Of a stretch of 62,473 bases of DNA, positions 24,683 to 33,540 are shown in pieces. The first letter of the stretch is position 1; each line of letters opens with the position of its first letter. The notes beneath the pieces were generated by a model. It saw only the letters and a list, made by a program, of their open reading frames with translations, did not search any database and had not been told where the DNA came from. Source of the DNA: Clostridiales bacterium (GTDB taxonomy: Bacteria > Bacillota > Clostridia > Lachnospirales > Lachnospiraceae); contig JAJBUA010000056.1 in NCBI GenBank assembly GCA_020860565.1, forward strand, positions 1 to 62,473. The letters are read 5' to 3'. A program made the position numbers and the translations under genes.

Positions 24683-26683
24683 TTACTCTCCCGCCATGAT
24701 CATCATGAGTTCGTTTGTCCGGTCGATGAATCCGGTCATGCGTTCGGGTGTCAGGCTGCCGTGGGCCAGCAGTGCCAGATCGTAGAGCTGCTCGCAGAAT
24801 TTTGGCGTATTTTCTGCGTCTTTGTGGTTTAAGACGTACTGAACCAGCTTATGGTTGGCGTTCAGTACCAGAGTCTGGCCGTATCCGCCGAACATGGACG
24901 GATCTCCGCCGTAGCTGTACATTTTCATCATTTCTTCCATCCGTCGGCTCTCTTCGGATACGGTCAGCATGGCGGATACGCTCTCGTCTTTCAGTTTTTC
25001 TACTTTGATCTGGATATTGTCATTTTCCAGAGCTTTTTTGAAGATCTCTGTCAGGGACTCGGAGACTTTCTTGAACTCTTCATCGTCTTCTTTGACTTCT
25101 TCTTTGAAAGTCTCGTTGAGATCTGCATCGATGCGCAGGAACTTGAGTCCTTCATTTTTCTGTTCCAGATGATTGATGAACGGGCTGTCGATATTATGCG
25201 GCAGGATCACTGCATCCAGTCCTTCTTTCTTGAACATATTGATGTACTGGCTCTGTTCCTTCTCATCGGTGACATAGAAGACGGTGTTCTCGTGTTTCTC
25301 CTTGTTTTCTTCCAGACAGTCTTTTAAGGTCAGATACTTGTAGTCCAGATTCTTAAAGAGGATGTAATCGTTCATCTTCTCGGCGAATTTTTCATCCTTC
25401 AGGCAGCCGTATTTGATGAACGGAGCGATATCGTCCCAGTATTTCTCATAATTCTCACGGTCGGTCTTGCACATGCCGGTCAGCTTGTCTGCAACCTTCT
25501 TGGTGATGTAATCGGAAATCTTCTTGACAAAGCCGTCGTTCTGCAGTGCGCTCCGGGATACGTTGAGCGGCAGATCCGGGCAGTCAATCGCACCCTTCAG
25601 GAGCATCAGGAATTCCGGGATCACTTCCTTAATATTATCTGCAATAAACACCTGATTATTATACAATTTGATCGTTCCTTCGATCGAATCATACTCGGTA
25701 TTGATCTTCGGGAAGTACAGGATACCCTTTAAGTTAAACGGATAATCCATATTCAGGTGGATCCAGAAGAGCGGTTCGCGGAAATCGCGGAATACCTTGC
25801 GGTAAAATTCCTTATATTCTTCCTCCGTACATTCATTGGGATGCTTGCTCCAGAGCGGCGTGGTCTCGTTTAACATCTCCGGACGTTTTAAGATCTTGTA
25901 GCGTTCTCTGGACGGCTCGATCTCTACCGTCTCCTTCTCGCCATTTTCATTTTCCTTTTCTTCGGTCTTTGCCGGCTCGACCACAGTCTCGACAATCGTA
26001 TCCTTCTCCTGCAGTTCTTCTTTGTCAATCGTCTGGTACTGCGGTTCCGCCTTCTCGTTATTTAAGAAAATCGGAATCGGCATGAAGGAACAATATTTCT
26101 CCAGAACTTCACGCGCACGATACTCGTTGCTGAACTCATAGCTGTCTTCGTTCAGATACAGTGTGATCGCCGTGCCCTGAGCGGTGCGGTCGCTGTCGCT
26201 CATATCGAAGGTCAGACCGCCTTCGGACTCCCAGTGTACTGCTGTGCTTCCTTCCTTATAAGAAAGGGTATCGATTGTTACCTTGTCCGCCACCATAAAC
26301 GCGGAATAAAAGCCCAGTCCGAAATGGCCGATGATCTGATCTTCACTCGCCTTATCCTTGTATTTGGTCAGGAAATCCTGTGCGCCGGAAAATGCGATCT
26401 GGTTGATGTATTCCTCTACCTCATCAGCGGTCATACCGATGCCGTTATCTGTGACGGTAATGGTCTTGTCATCCGGATTGACGGTTACCTGAATCTTGTA
26501 TTCCATATCATCCGGTCTGGTATATTCGCCCATCAGCTCCAGTTTTTTCAGCTTGGTGATCGCATCGCAGCCGTTGGAGATCAGCTCACGGTAAAAAATG
26601 TCGTGGTCCGAATACAGCCACTTTTTGATGATTGGGAATATGTTTTCACTGTTAATGGATAAATTGCCTGATTTATTTGACAT
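24683..26683 (-). CDS. htpG: HtpG, HSP90-family chaperone
   Basis: 666 residues with the GHKL ATP-binding domain at the N-terminus (ELISNGCDAITK, TDNGIGMTADEVEEYINQIAFSGAQDF, IGHFGLGFYSAFMVADKV), a middle domain (ETTPLWSKHPNECTEEEYKEFYRK, NVSRSALQNDG) and a C-terminal dimerisation part. An acidic loop (KTEEKENENGEKETVEIE) lies between N and middle domains. HtpG folds and stabilises client proteins using ATP. AAAGGAG precedes the ATG. A CIRCE element and a good promoter lie upstream, so it should be under HrcA control. Confidence 0.97.
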   Translation of the reverse strand: MSNKSGNLSINSENIFPIIKKWLYSDHDIFYRELISNGCDAITKLKKLELMGEYTRPDDMEYKIQVTVNPDDKTITVTDNGIGMTADEVEEYINQIAFSGAQDFLTKYKDKASEDQIIGHFGLGFYSAFMVADKVTIDTLSYKEGSTAVHWESEGGLTFDMSDSDRTAQGTAITLYLNEDSYEFSNEYRAREVLEKYCSFMPIPIFLNNEKAEPQYQTIDKEELQEKDTIVETVVEPAKTEEKENENGEKETVEIEPSRERYKILKRPEMLNETTPLWSKHPNECTEEEYKEFYRKVFRDFREPLFWIHLNMDYPFNLKGILYFPKINTEYDSIEGTIKLYNNQVFIADNIKEVIPEFLMLLKGAIDCPDLPLNVSRSALQNDGFVKKISDYITKKVADKLTGMCKTDRENYEKYWDDIAPFIKYGCLKDEKFAEKMNDYILFKNLDYKYLTLKDCLEENKEKHENTVFYVTDEKEQSQYINMFKKEGLDAVILPHNIDSPFINHLEQKNEGLKFLRIDADLNETFKEEVKEDDEEFKKVSESLTEIFKKALENDNIQIKVEKLKDESVSAMLTVSEESRRMEEMMKMYSYGGDPSMFGGYGQTLVLNANHKLVQYVLNHKDAENTPKFCEQLYDLALLAHGSLTPERMTGFIDRTNELMMIMAGE

Positions 26684-26746
26684 GTTTCTCGCTCCTTTGC
26701 CTGTATTTTATGTGGGGGAGGATAGGCCCTCCTGATCAATACTGAC

Positions 26747-26775
26747 ATTTTAACGCCTGCGGGAGGAAATGTCAA
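26747..26775 (-). promoter_or_regulatory. Promoter of htpG
   Basis: On the minus strand, -35 TTGACA (26775-26770), a 17-base spacer and -10 TAAAAT (26752-26747), about 60 bases before the htpG start. Confidence 0.8.
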
Positions 26776-26782
26776 TAAAAAA

Positions 26783-26809
26783 TTAGCACTCGTGGTTGGT
26801 GAGTGCTGA
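26783..26809 (-). promoter_or_regulatory. CIRCE element (HrcA operator) upstream of htpG
   Basis: TTAGCACTC - nine bases - GAGTGCTGA, one mismatch from the CIRCE inverted repeat. It lies 8 bases upstream of the htpG -35 box. Known: HrcA binds CIRCE to repress groESL and dnaK operons; htpG is often controlled otherwise, so this is a notable variation. Confidence 0.88.
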
Positions 26810-26823
26810 CAAATCGTCCTCGC

Positions 26824-27321
26824 TCACTCATCTGTAACCGGCATCGCATTCTCTCTAAGATACTGCCTCACATACTCGTCCCACTCCTGCTCCAGGCGGC
26901 GGTCGGGGAGGAAGATCTTGACGGAGGTTCCTGTGATGATGTGGAGGGTTTCTTTTTCGTAGCGGAAGTTCAGGTACAGGCCGCTGATCTGCTCTTCGTC
27001 GTAGTCCAGGCCGGCTCTGGCAAGAAAGCCTGTGACTCCGGCCGGCGGGAGCTGCAGTGTGATACGAAAGCTTTCCGGCAGTTTTTTGCCTTTGATCAGT
27101 TCAAAGCAAAACGGGCGGATCATTTTCCATGTTGACAAGGCTTCGATCTGCTTTTCCTCCAGTTCCTCATCGGAATAATATCCCTGGCGGATGTGTCCGT
27201 CGATCGTAAACGTATTGAATGTCACGATTACCGCTTCCCGCAGAAGCCACCGCTCAAAGGTGTCTTTTACAAAAAGGCGGGAAGTCGCCGATTTTAAATC
27301 TTCTGATTTTAATGATATCAT
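26824..27321 (-). CDS. DUF5721-like protein
   Basis: 165 residues from ATG 27321, with a G-rich ribosome site (GGGGG..AGGG); a longer reading to 27414 would overlap the upstream gene. The sequence (MISLKSEDLKSATSRLFVKDTFERWLL.., FNTFTIDGHIRQGYY, WKMIRPFCFELIKGKKLPESFRI, QISGLYLNFRYEKETLHIITGTS) fits the DUF5721 family known from Clostridia; assignment by eye. No catalytic motif or membrane span is visible. It starts 28 bases after the parvulin lipoprotein gene ends and may be co-transcribed with it. Confidence 0.7.
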   Translation of the reverse strand: MISLKSEDLKSATSRLFVKDTFERWLLREAVIVTFNTFTIDGHIRQGYYSDEELEEKQIEALSTWKMIRPFCFELIKGKKLPESFRITLQLPPAGVTGFLARAGLDYDEEQISGLYLNFRYEKETLHIITGTSVKIFLPDRRLEQEWDEYVRQYLRENAMPVTDE

Positions 27322-27349
27322 CCCTGTATCCCCCATCTTTGTGCCTGTA

Positions 27350-28318
27350 TCATGGATTGCGGTATTCCTGATACATGGTGAAAAAGGCTGTTGTCGTAGA
27401 ATCTTCTCCCTCATGGATCACTGATCCGTCCCAGATCCTGCTCTCAATCTCCGCCTGACTGCGCACTGCAAATTCATCGTAGATCCGGCGAAATGCCTGA
27501 TTTTTGCGCTGAAGGGCGAGCCGGTCCTTGCGTTCCTGAGTCGCTTCCTCGTCGTAATCATCAATTACCTTTACCACATAATACCGGCCGTCCTGCTCGA
27601 TCACATCGCTGATCTGACCTTCCTCCAGCCAGAATACGATGTCCTCATAGTCCTTCTCCGACTCTCCGCGCCCAACCTGACGCTCAACGGTCTCTTCTTC
27701 TGAATAAGACCGTGCCAGAGACGCAAAATCTGCTCCCTCTGCCATAACCATTTCGTGAAGCTGCTTCGCTGTCTCCTCATCACTCACAATGATCTCCTGC
27801 ACGGTAATGACTCTGGCTTCGCTGTCGCTGATCTCCAGATTAACATCCTTTGTCAGTTCCTCGACTAACTTATTGGCCCGGTCATACTGCTCGTACAGTC
27901 GTTCGATCTCCTCCTCACCGGCTCCTATATACTGAAGATCCTCCTCTGTCAGCGTCTCATAATATTGATGGGCAAGCTCCTGCATCTGTTCTTTTTCCTG
28001 TCCGGTCAGGCGTACGCCCTTCTCGTCCGCCAGAAGATTCATCATTTTTAATTCCGTTATGAAATCACGAATCTCGTTCAGCAGATACGTTTGAAACGTT
28101 GTTCCGTTCCCGTCCACTTCTACTTCCCAGATCTGATCCGTATAAAGCTCCCGGTAACGGTTCCTCTCTGTCGCCACGATCACCATGATCTGGCCGTCGC
28201 TGTAAGTCTCGCCATCCGCCGTCTCCTGTCCCCCCGCCAGTCCGGCATCGCAGGCGGTAAGCATGATAACCACCCATACCAGACACAGAACCATGCCCTG
28301 CCTGAGCTTTCTATACAT
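27350..28318 (-). CDS. Parvulin-type peptidyl-prolyl isomerase lipoprotein (PrsA/SurA-like)
   Basis: 322 residues from ATG 28318 (GGGG eight bases upstream); longer readings to 28378 lack a site. An N-terminal lipoprotein signal ends in VIMLTAC. Residues ~85-180 are a helical SurA-like chaperone region, and ~190-275 a parvulin domain (VQEIIVSDEETAKQLHEMV, DFASLARSYSEE, VFWLEEGQISDVIEQDGRYYVVKV). Such proteins help fold exported proteins outside the membrane. The domain order and lipobox agree with PrsA, although sequence is divergent. Confidence 0.82.
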   Translation of the reverse strand: MYRKLRQGMVLCLVWVVIMLTACDAGLAGGQETADGETYSDGQIMVIVATERNRYRELYTDQIWEVEVDGNGTTFQTYLLNEIRDFITELKMMNLLADEKGVRLTGQEKEQMQELAHQYYETLTEEDLQYIGAGEEEIERLYEQYDRANKLVEELTKDVNLEISDSEARVITVQEIIVSDEETAKQLHEMVMAEGADFASLARSYSEEETVERQVGRGESEKDYEDIVFWLEEGQISDVIEQDGRYYVVKVIDDYDEEATQERKDRLALQRKNQAFRRIYDEFAVRSQAEIESRIWDGSVIHEGEDSTTTAFFTMYQEYRNP

Positions 28319-28597
28319 ATCCATTTCCCCGTTTCGGTTCTCGAACATACGCGATCTTCTCAATTCTGTCAACTTCATATATCTTTTCGTAAGTTTTAAT
28401 CATGCCCGACTATCCTTTACTCATAATTATTAAGAAACCTTTCATCGATGGACGGCGCAAAACCATGCGCCTTTGATCGGAAGTTGCTGACGCTGCTTCC
28501 GGTAAGTCCTGTCATCATCATAGGATGCAGGCGGCAAAATGTCAATCAAAGATTGATCCCGGCCGGAAAAGACTAAACTTCGCGATATACAAATTTC

Positions 28598-28626
28598 TTG
28601 ACATTGTACCGCGTTTATCATATGAT
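28598..28626 (+). promoter_or_regulatory. Strong promoter of codB
   Basis: A perfect -35 TTGACA (28598-28603), a 17-base spacer and -10 TATGAT (28621-28626). Downstream, 28648-28670 holds a hairpin (CCGCGGGC/GCCCGTGG) with no T-run. The 28380-28597 stretch has two further weak hairpins but no ORF I can support. Confidence 0.85.
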
Positions 28627-28702
28627 CTATCTCGGAATTTTAAGGCAGAATCCGCGGGCAATCCGCCCGTGGAGAGTAAAAGAAAAGAGAGGATAAAAGG
28701 GA

Positions 28703-29950
28703 ATGGGACACACGAAAGGGAACGCGGGAACAGACGCTGATTACGCGGCGTCGGCAGTACCGCAGGAAAGCAGAAGAGGACTTCTGACCATGTTTATGAT
28801 CATGCTGGGATTTACATTTTTCTCAGCCAGCATGTGGGTCGGCCAGGAGATGGCCGCCGGACTGGATTTTGCAGGATTTATGGGCGCACTCATCCTTGGC
28901 GGCATCATTCTCGGCCTTTATACCGGACTGCTCGGCTATGTAGGAGCAAAGACCGGTCTGAGTCTGGATCTGCTCGCTCAGAAAGCTTTTGGCATCAGAG
29001 GCTCTTATCTGCCGTCTGCAATGATCAGCCTGACGCAGATCGGATGGTTTGGCGTGGGACTCGCAATGTTCGCGATTCCGGTGGCAAATGAGCTGTTGGG
29101 CGGGAGCACCACCGCACAGTGGGCGCTGGTCATCATCGCCGGGATCTGTATGACCGGTTCTGCTTACTTTGGCATTAAATCGCTCACGATTGTCAGCTAT
29201 GTAGCGGTACCCCTTGTGGCAATCCTGGGCACGGTTTCCATGATTCTGGCTGTCCGTCAGGGCAATGGCACCATCGTTGACCAGTTCGCGGTATCGAGCG
29301 GTACTCTGAGTGTAGTCGGCGGCGCTGGTCTGGTCGTGGGTTCTTTTGTATCCGGCGGAACCGCGACTCCAAACTTTACGCGATTTGCAAAAAGCGGGGT
29401 CAGTGGACTGGTTACCACCGTTGTTGCGTTTTTCATCGGCAATTCACTGATGTTCTTTTTTGGAGCGGTTTCCTATATCTTTGTCGGCGGCAACGATATC
29501 TTTGAGGTTATGATCCGCCTGAACCTGTTCTATCTGGCGGTACTCGTACTCGGCCTCAATATCTGGACGACCAATGACAACGCGCTCTACTCGGCAGGAC
29601 TCGGTCTGGCGAATATTTTCCATCAGGAGAAGAAACCGATGGTCCTGATTTCAGGTATCATCGGCACGATTACGGCTGTATGGCTGTATTATAATTTCTG
29701 CAACTGGCTCAATGTCTTAAACTGCACGCTCCCGCCGGTGGGCATCATTCTGGTGCTGGGTTATTTCATGCATCAGAAAGACTATCAGCCGGGAGCAAGG
29801 AACACCAAAGATATTGACTGGTTCGCGGTTGCCGGCGTTATCCTGGGCGCGATTGTCGCGAATCTGCTGAACTGGGGCGTTGCCTCTATCAACGGGATGG
29901 TAGTCGCCGCGGTGTGCTACTGCGCAGGCCAGGCTGTAAAGGGCAGATAA
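28703..29950 (+). CDS. codB: CodB-like cytosine/purine permease (NCS1 family)
   Basis: 415 residues with about 12 membrane spans, in the nucleobase:cation symporter-1 family. Recognisable parts: MIMLGFTFFSASMWVGQEMA, LLGYVGAKTGLSLDLLAQKAFG, SLTQIGWFGVGLAMFA, FVSGGTATPNFTRFAKS and NIWTTNDNALYSAGLGLANI. CodB imports cytosine; relatives import HMP or other pyrimidines. No codA deaminase follows, so the substrate is open. A consensus promoter and a leader hairpin precede it. Confidence 0.85.
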   Translation: MGHTKGNAGTDADYAASAVPQESRRGLLTMFMIMLGFTFFSASMWVGQEMAAGLDFAGFMGALILGGIILGLYTGLLGYVGAKTGLSLDLLAQKAFGIRGSYLPSAMISLTQIGWFGVGLAMFAIPVANELLGGSTTAQWALVIIAGICMTGSAYFGIKSLTIVSYVAVPLVAILGTVSMILAVRQGNGTIVDQFAVSSGTLSVVGGAGLVVGSFVSGGTATPNFTRFAKSGVSGLVTTVVAFFIGNSLMFFFGAVSYIFVGGNDIFEVMIRLNLFYLAVLVLGLNIWTTNDNALYSAGLGLANIFHQEKKPMVLISGIIGTITAVWLYYNFCNWLNVLNCTLPPVGIILVLGYFMHQKDYQPGARNTKDIDWFAVAGVILGAIVANLLNWGVASINGMVVAAVCYCAGQAVKGR

Positions 29951-29986
29951 GACAGAATATGCGCCGCCAGGCGCACCATGATAAGC

Positions 29987-30016
29987 GAGCAGGAGACGAT
30001 TTATCGCCTCCTGCTC
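29987..30016. terminator. GAGCAGGAG palindrome (copy c) after codB
   Basis: GAGCAGGAG / CTCCTGCTC with an inner CGAT-TT-ATCG stem, between the convergent ends of codB and the kinase-like gene. A small hairpin TGCGCC-GCCA-GGCGCA lies just before it (~29960-29975). Confidence 0.8.
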
Positions 30017-30115
30017 ATTTACGTGGTACTGAATATCTACTGCATATCCGCCGGACATCTGTTTCGCCCGACCGGAGCGAAGCATAAACCCGGGTACGGC
30101 ATTTTCCAACGAACA

Positions 30116-31168
30116 CTATTTTTTCTTCTTCCAGTCTCCGATCATCTCAAGAATAAAATCAACCGTTCCTTCTATCCCATAACTGGCGCTGTTGATACAC
30201 AGATCATAATTATTCGCATGTCCCCATTCTCCTCCGGTATAAAAGTTAATATACTGTCTGTGCTCCTGATCCGCTTTCCTGATCATGCGCTGTGCCTGCC
30301 TTACGCTCAGCCTGCTGTTGATCTCCATGATACGGCGCACGCGCTGTTCCATCGGAGCGCTGATAAAGATACTGATATGGGGAATGCGGTTATTAGTCAT
30401 CACCGTCTTTGCGCAGTGTCCCATGATCACAAAATCTTCCTGCTTTGCCATCTCGCACAGCAGGTCGCTCTGGTTAAAGAAGATCGCATCCTGCTTGGGC
30501 AGTCCATGATAACGACTGAACTCACGCATCCGTTGACGCAAGGTCACAGGCATATCCGTTCTCAGCGCTTCACTCAGGTTCAATACCTCCGGATGGGACT
30601 GAGCGGTATCATTCGGATTCGCTTTGGCCGAAGCCTGTATCAGTTCCAGATCCTTCTGTGCATCGAGACGTTTCAGCACCGCCTCCAGGATCTCTTTGTC
30701 ATAAAAATTAATCTTCAGCCGGTCCGCCAGACGAAATCCGATGTCTGCCCCGCCGCTCCCGTAGGCCCAGCTGATGCAGATGATCATGTGATCATCATCT
30801 GAAAAACGATTGCGCAGATTGAATCGGTTCAGTCTCGCCTGCTCCAGATTGATCACATCGCCGCCGGAAAAGCTGTCCGGCAGGTCACTGACTGCCTGAA
30901 TGATCCGGTTATATTCCGTCATCACAAGCTTTCGTTCCTGTTTATCCGGAATGGTACGGGCCATATTGCTGATTAAGGCAAGCTCGCTGCGAATCACCTT
31001 GGATTCGGAGCGGGTGACCAGCAGATGCACAATCTCATTGACACAATGCTCCCGGTCCCGCGTATAGACGCGTCCTATGGAGGAGCCGAGCTGACTGTAT
31101 ACTTCCGCATCCAGATCATAGATGCATTCCGCAAGTTCTTTTATCTTATTTGCTTCCTCATTCATCAT
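30116..31168 (-). CDS. Cytidylate-kinase-like family protein with N-terminal helical domain
   Basis: 350 residues from ATG 31168, eight bases after AGGAGG; the in-frame GTG at 31177 lies inside the ribosome site. Residues ~125-345 fit the cytidylate kinase-like family: ICISWAYGSGGADIGFRLADRL (modified P-loop), NFYDKEILEAV, DFVIMGHCAKTVM, RVRRIMEINSRLS and INFYTGGEWGHANNYDLCINSASYGIE. The first ~120 residues are helical and charged and are not part of the kinase. Its substrate is unknown. It ends next to codB but converges on it. Confidence 0.75.
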   Translation of the reverse strand: MMNEEANKIKELAECIYDLDAEVYSQLGSSIGRVYTRDREHCVNEIVHLLVTRSESKVIRSELALISNMARTIPDKQERKLVMTEYNRIIQAVSDLPDSFSGGDVINLEQARLNRFNLRNRFSDDDHMIICISWAYGSGGADIGFRLADRLKINFYDKEILEAVLKRLDAQKDLELIQASAKANPNDTAQSHPEVLNLSEALRTDMPVTLRQRMREFSRYHGLPKQDAIFFNQSDLLCEMAKQEDFVIMGHCAKTVMTNNRIPHISIFISAPMEQRVRRIMEINSRLSVRQAQRMIRKADQEHRQYINFYTGGEWGHANNYDLCINSASYGIEGTVDFILEMIGDWKKKK

Positions 31169-31180
31169 GGAATTCACCTC

Positions 31181-32211
31181 CTACAGAAAGAAAATCAGCG
31201 TATCCAGCGCAAAGACCGGCACGAGGATACACAGGGACCAGAGCAGATAACCGAAAAACGAAGGCATCCGGACACCGTTCTCATCCGCGATTGACTTCAC
31301 CATAAAGTTCGGCGCATTTCCGATATATGTATTGGCACCCATGAATACGGCTCCGCAGGAAATCGCCATCAATACTTTTAACGGTATGGTTCCCAGCACT
31401 GTCTTCATCCCGTCCGCAAATCCCAGCGAACCGGCTGTTGTCAGAAACACCAGATACGTAGGCGTGTTGTCCAGAAAGCTCGACAACATACCCGTTGCCC
31501 AGAACATCTCAAACGGACGCGTCAGCCCAAGACTCGCCCCGCGGGTTTTCAACAGCATCAGAGCCGGCTGCATGGTGATGAAAATACCGATAAAGAGCAC
31601 AGCCACTTCTTCAATCGCGCCCCAGGTGAAATGGTTTTCCCGGCGGATTCCCGCATCTGTCGTCCGGAACGATAAAAATGCCGCAAGTAGAATAATGACA
31701 ATCTCCAGCACGGACGGCCAGGATAACGTTACCTCTCCGAATACAGGCAGCCCCAGCACATTTCCCCCGGCATCCTGAAACATCGGCAGTGACGGAAGTG
31801 TCCCGCTTAATATAACCGTCGCCACGATCATCACCAGAAAGATCAGATTATGCGCACCGCGAAGCTTCACCTCTGTCCCCGGTTTACTGATATCCGGATG
31901 CAGGCCGCCCGCGATGTCCCGGCGGTATGCCCGACGGTCGATCTGATAGAAAATAAAAAGCAATACAACCATATTCACCAGCAGCACCGGCGCCAGATGC
32001 AGGCTCCAGAAAAACGGCACACCCCTCATAAATCCCATCAACAGCGGCGGGTCACCGATCGGCGTCAGACACCCTCCGATATTTGAGACCAGAAAATCAC
32101 TGCGTGAAGCCGGTGGCTCTCCCACCATTCACTCCGGATCAGCGGTAAGATCGCAATACAAAGCAACATTCCCACAAAAGGGACACATAGAAATAATAAA
32201 TTCAAGTCCAT
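31181..32211 (-). pseudogene. NhaD/ArsB-like sodium:proton antiporter, broken by an internal deletion
   Basis: The first ~34 codons from ATG 32211 read MDLNLLFLCVPFVGMLLC.. to ..RSEWWESHR, a normal N-terminus for a NhaD-like antiporter. The frame then stops after a short nonsense stretch. In another frame the protein resumes at FLVSNIGGCLTPIGDPPLLMGF and continues normally to 31181. About 100 or more residues that family members have between these points are absent. An internal deletion therefore removed several membrane spans and shifted the frame. The remaining long frame (31181-32128) has no ribosome site. Function is probably lost. Confidence 0.82.
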
Positions 32212-32356
32212 TCCTCCTCAAGTCAATTCGGTCCTGAGTTCTCCTCAGAGCCGGATTTTGATTATAGTCCCTCTTTTTTCCAGTTTTAAGTAGGTTTTTT
32301 TTAAAAAACTCCAATCAGCTGACTCTTGCCATATGGCAACACTAACTTTCGGATAT

Positions 32357-32384
32357 GTAAAAAGGCGATGATCTCTCACCGCCC
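32357..32384 (-). terminator. Terminator of the AI-2E family gene
   Basis: On the minus strand GGCG-G-TGA-GAGA-TCA-T-CGCC is followed by TTTTT. It overlaps the stop codon of the gene at 32376. Confidence 0.75.
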
Positions 32385-33527
32385 TCTTTCTCTGTATTCT
32401 CTTATCATCTCCATGAGTTCCCTGATACTCCTCACCCATTCATCAAAAATCCCCTGCTCCGCAAGCCGCAGAAGCAACAACCCGACCGGTACCGCAAGGA
32501 TCATGCCGGACACCCCGTGCCAGCGATAGCCCAGATACAGAAACAGCAGTGTCCACATTGGTGAAAGTCCCAGGGTATCTCCGACGATCTTAGGCTGAAT
32601 GGTCTGACGGATCACCTGTGTAAGCACATACAGCAGCGCCAATCCGGCCGCCAGTGTATATTCTCCAGCAATCACTTTCCAGACCGCCCATGGGATCAAC
32701 ACCGTTCCGGTTCCAAAAAGCGGAAGAAAATCCAGAAAAGCAATCAAAATTCCCAATACAACGCTATAATTCACGCCCAGTATCAGAAATCCTGCAATCA
32801 GTACAATGGCTACCACTACCATGATCTTTGCCTGCGCAAGGAAATACCCGACTACCAGCCGTCTCCACTCTTCCTTAGTACAGAGCCAGCAGCGTTTCCA
32901 GCCTTCCGGTATATAAGGAGTGAGCTGGATTCGCGTAAATTCACGCATCATCTCCTGCCCGGCGATCATAAAATACGCGGACAGTATCGTAATCACCGTA
33001 TACACCAGCACATCCGGGATCCTCTTTGCTACCGTTCCGGCCACTTCCACCGTCGGCGACGCGATCTGCTCCGCGAGAAGCCCGGCCGCTGCGCCGAGAT
33101 CTCCGGTAACCTGTAATAACGTCTGACGCACTGCCAGCGGCAGCATATTAAAGAGCCGGTTGTACCGCAGAAAAAGTTCCTTCGCTTCCAGAGAAACCGC
33201 ACGATAGATCGCTGGCAGATCCCCCGCCAGTTCCAACGCCTGCCTTACCGTCCAGGAGATCAGCAGATACAAAAGAAAAATCACCAGCCCCAACGTCAGC
33301 ACAATGATCATCATCGAGCTATGTTGACGCACGATGCGAAGTCTTTTTTCCATAAGCTTCACCAGCGGATTCGTCAGCTGTGCCAGGATCCAGCCGATCA
33401 CAAATGGCAGGAAAAATATCAGCAGCCGCGGCGCGGCGTACAAAAATATCGCGGTCTCAAGTAACGGAACCGCGATATTCAGGAGTATACGAATCAGTCT
33501 TCTGCTATTATCCACCGATTGCCACAA
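32376..33527 (-). CDS. AI-2E family permease (YtvI-like)
   Basis: 383 residues with seven to eight hydrophobic segments and family features: PFVIGWILAQLTNPLVKLMEKR near residue 40, a long amphipathic middle, and VLGILIAFLDFLPLFGTGTVLIPWA near residue 265, then QTIQPKIVGDTLGLSPMWTL. Members include the sporulation protein YtvI and transporters of small molecules or ions; which applies is unclear. The frame seems to begin with TTG at 33527 close after AAAGGA; GTG at 33515 is an alternative. It lies 13 bases after hisC and is probably co-transcribed. Confidence 0.82.
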   Translation of the reverse strand: MWQSVDNSRRLIRILLNIAVPLLETAIFLYAAPRLLIFFLPFVIGWILAQLTNPLVKLMEKRLRIVRQHSSMMIIVLTLGLVIFLLYLLISWTVRQALELAGDLPAIYRAVSLEAKELFLRYNRLFNMLPLAVRQTLLQVTGDLGAAAGLLAEQIASPTVEVAGTVAKRIPDVLVYTVITILSAYFMIAGQEMMREFTRIQLTPYIPEGWKRCWLCTKEEWRRLVVGYFLAQAKIMVVVAIVLIAGFLILGVNYSVVLGILIAFLDFLPLFGTGTVLIPWAVWKVIAGEYTLAAGLALLYVLTQVIRQTIQPKIVGDTLGLSPMWTLLFLYLGYRWHGVSGMILAVPVGLLLLRLAEQGIFDEWVRSIRELMEMIREYRERGR

Positions 33528-33540
33528 AATCCTTTCTTAA

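Noticed and set aside
32129-32314. Separate 61-residue protein before the antiporter gene
   Set aside because: In another frame the same bases give the normal N-terminus of the antiporter, with an AGGAGG site; the 61-residue frame has none.
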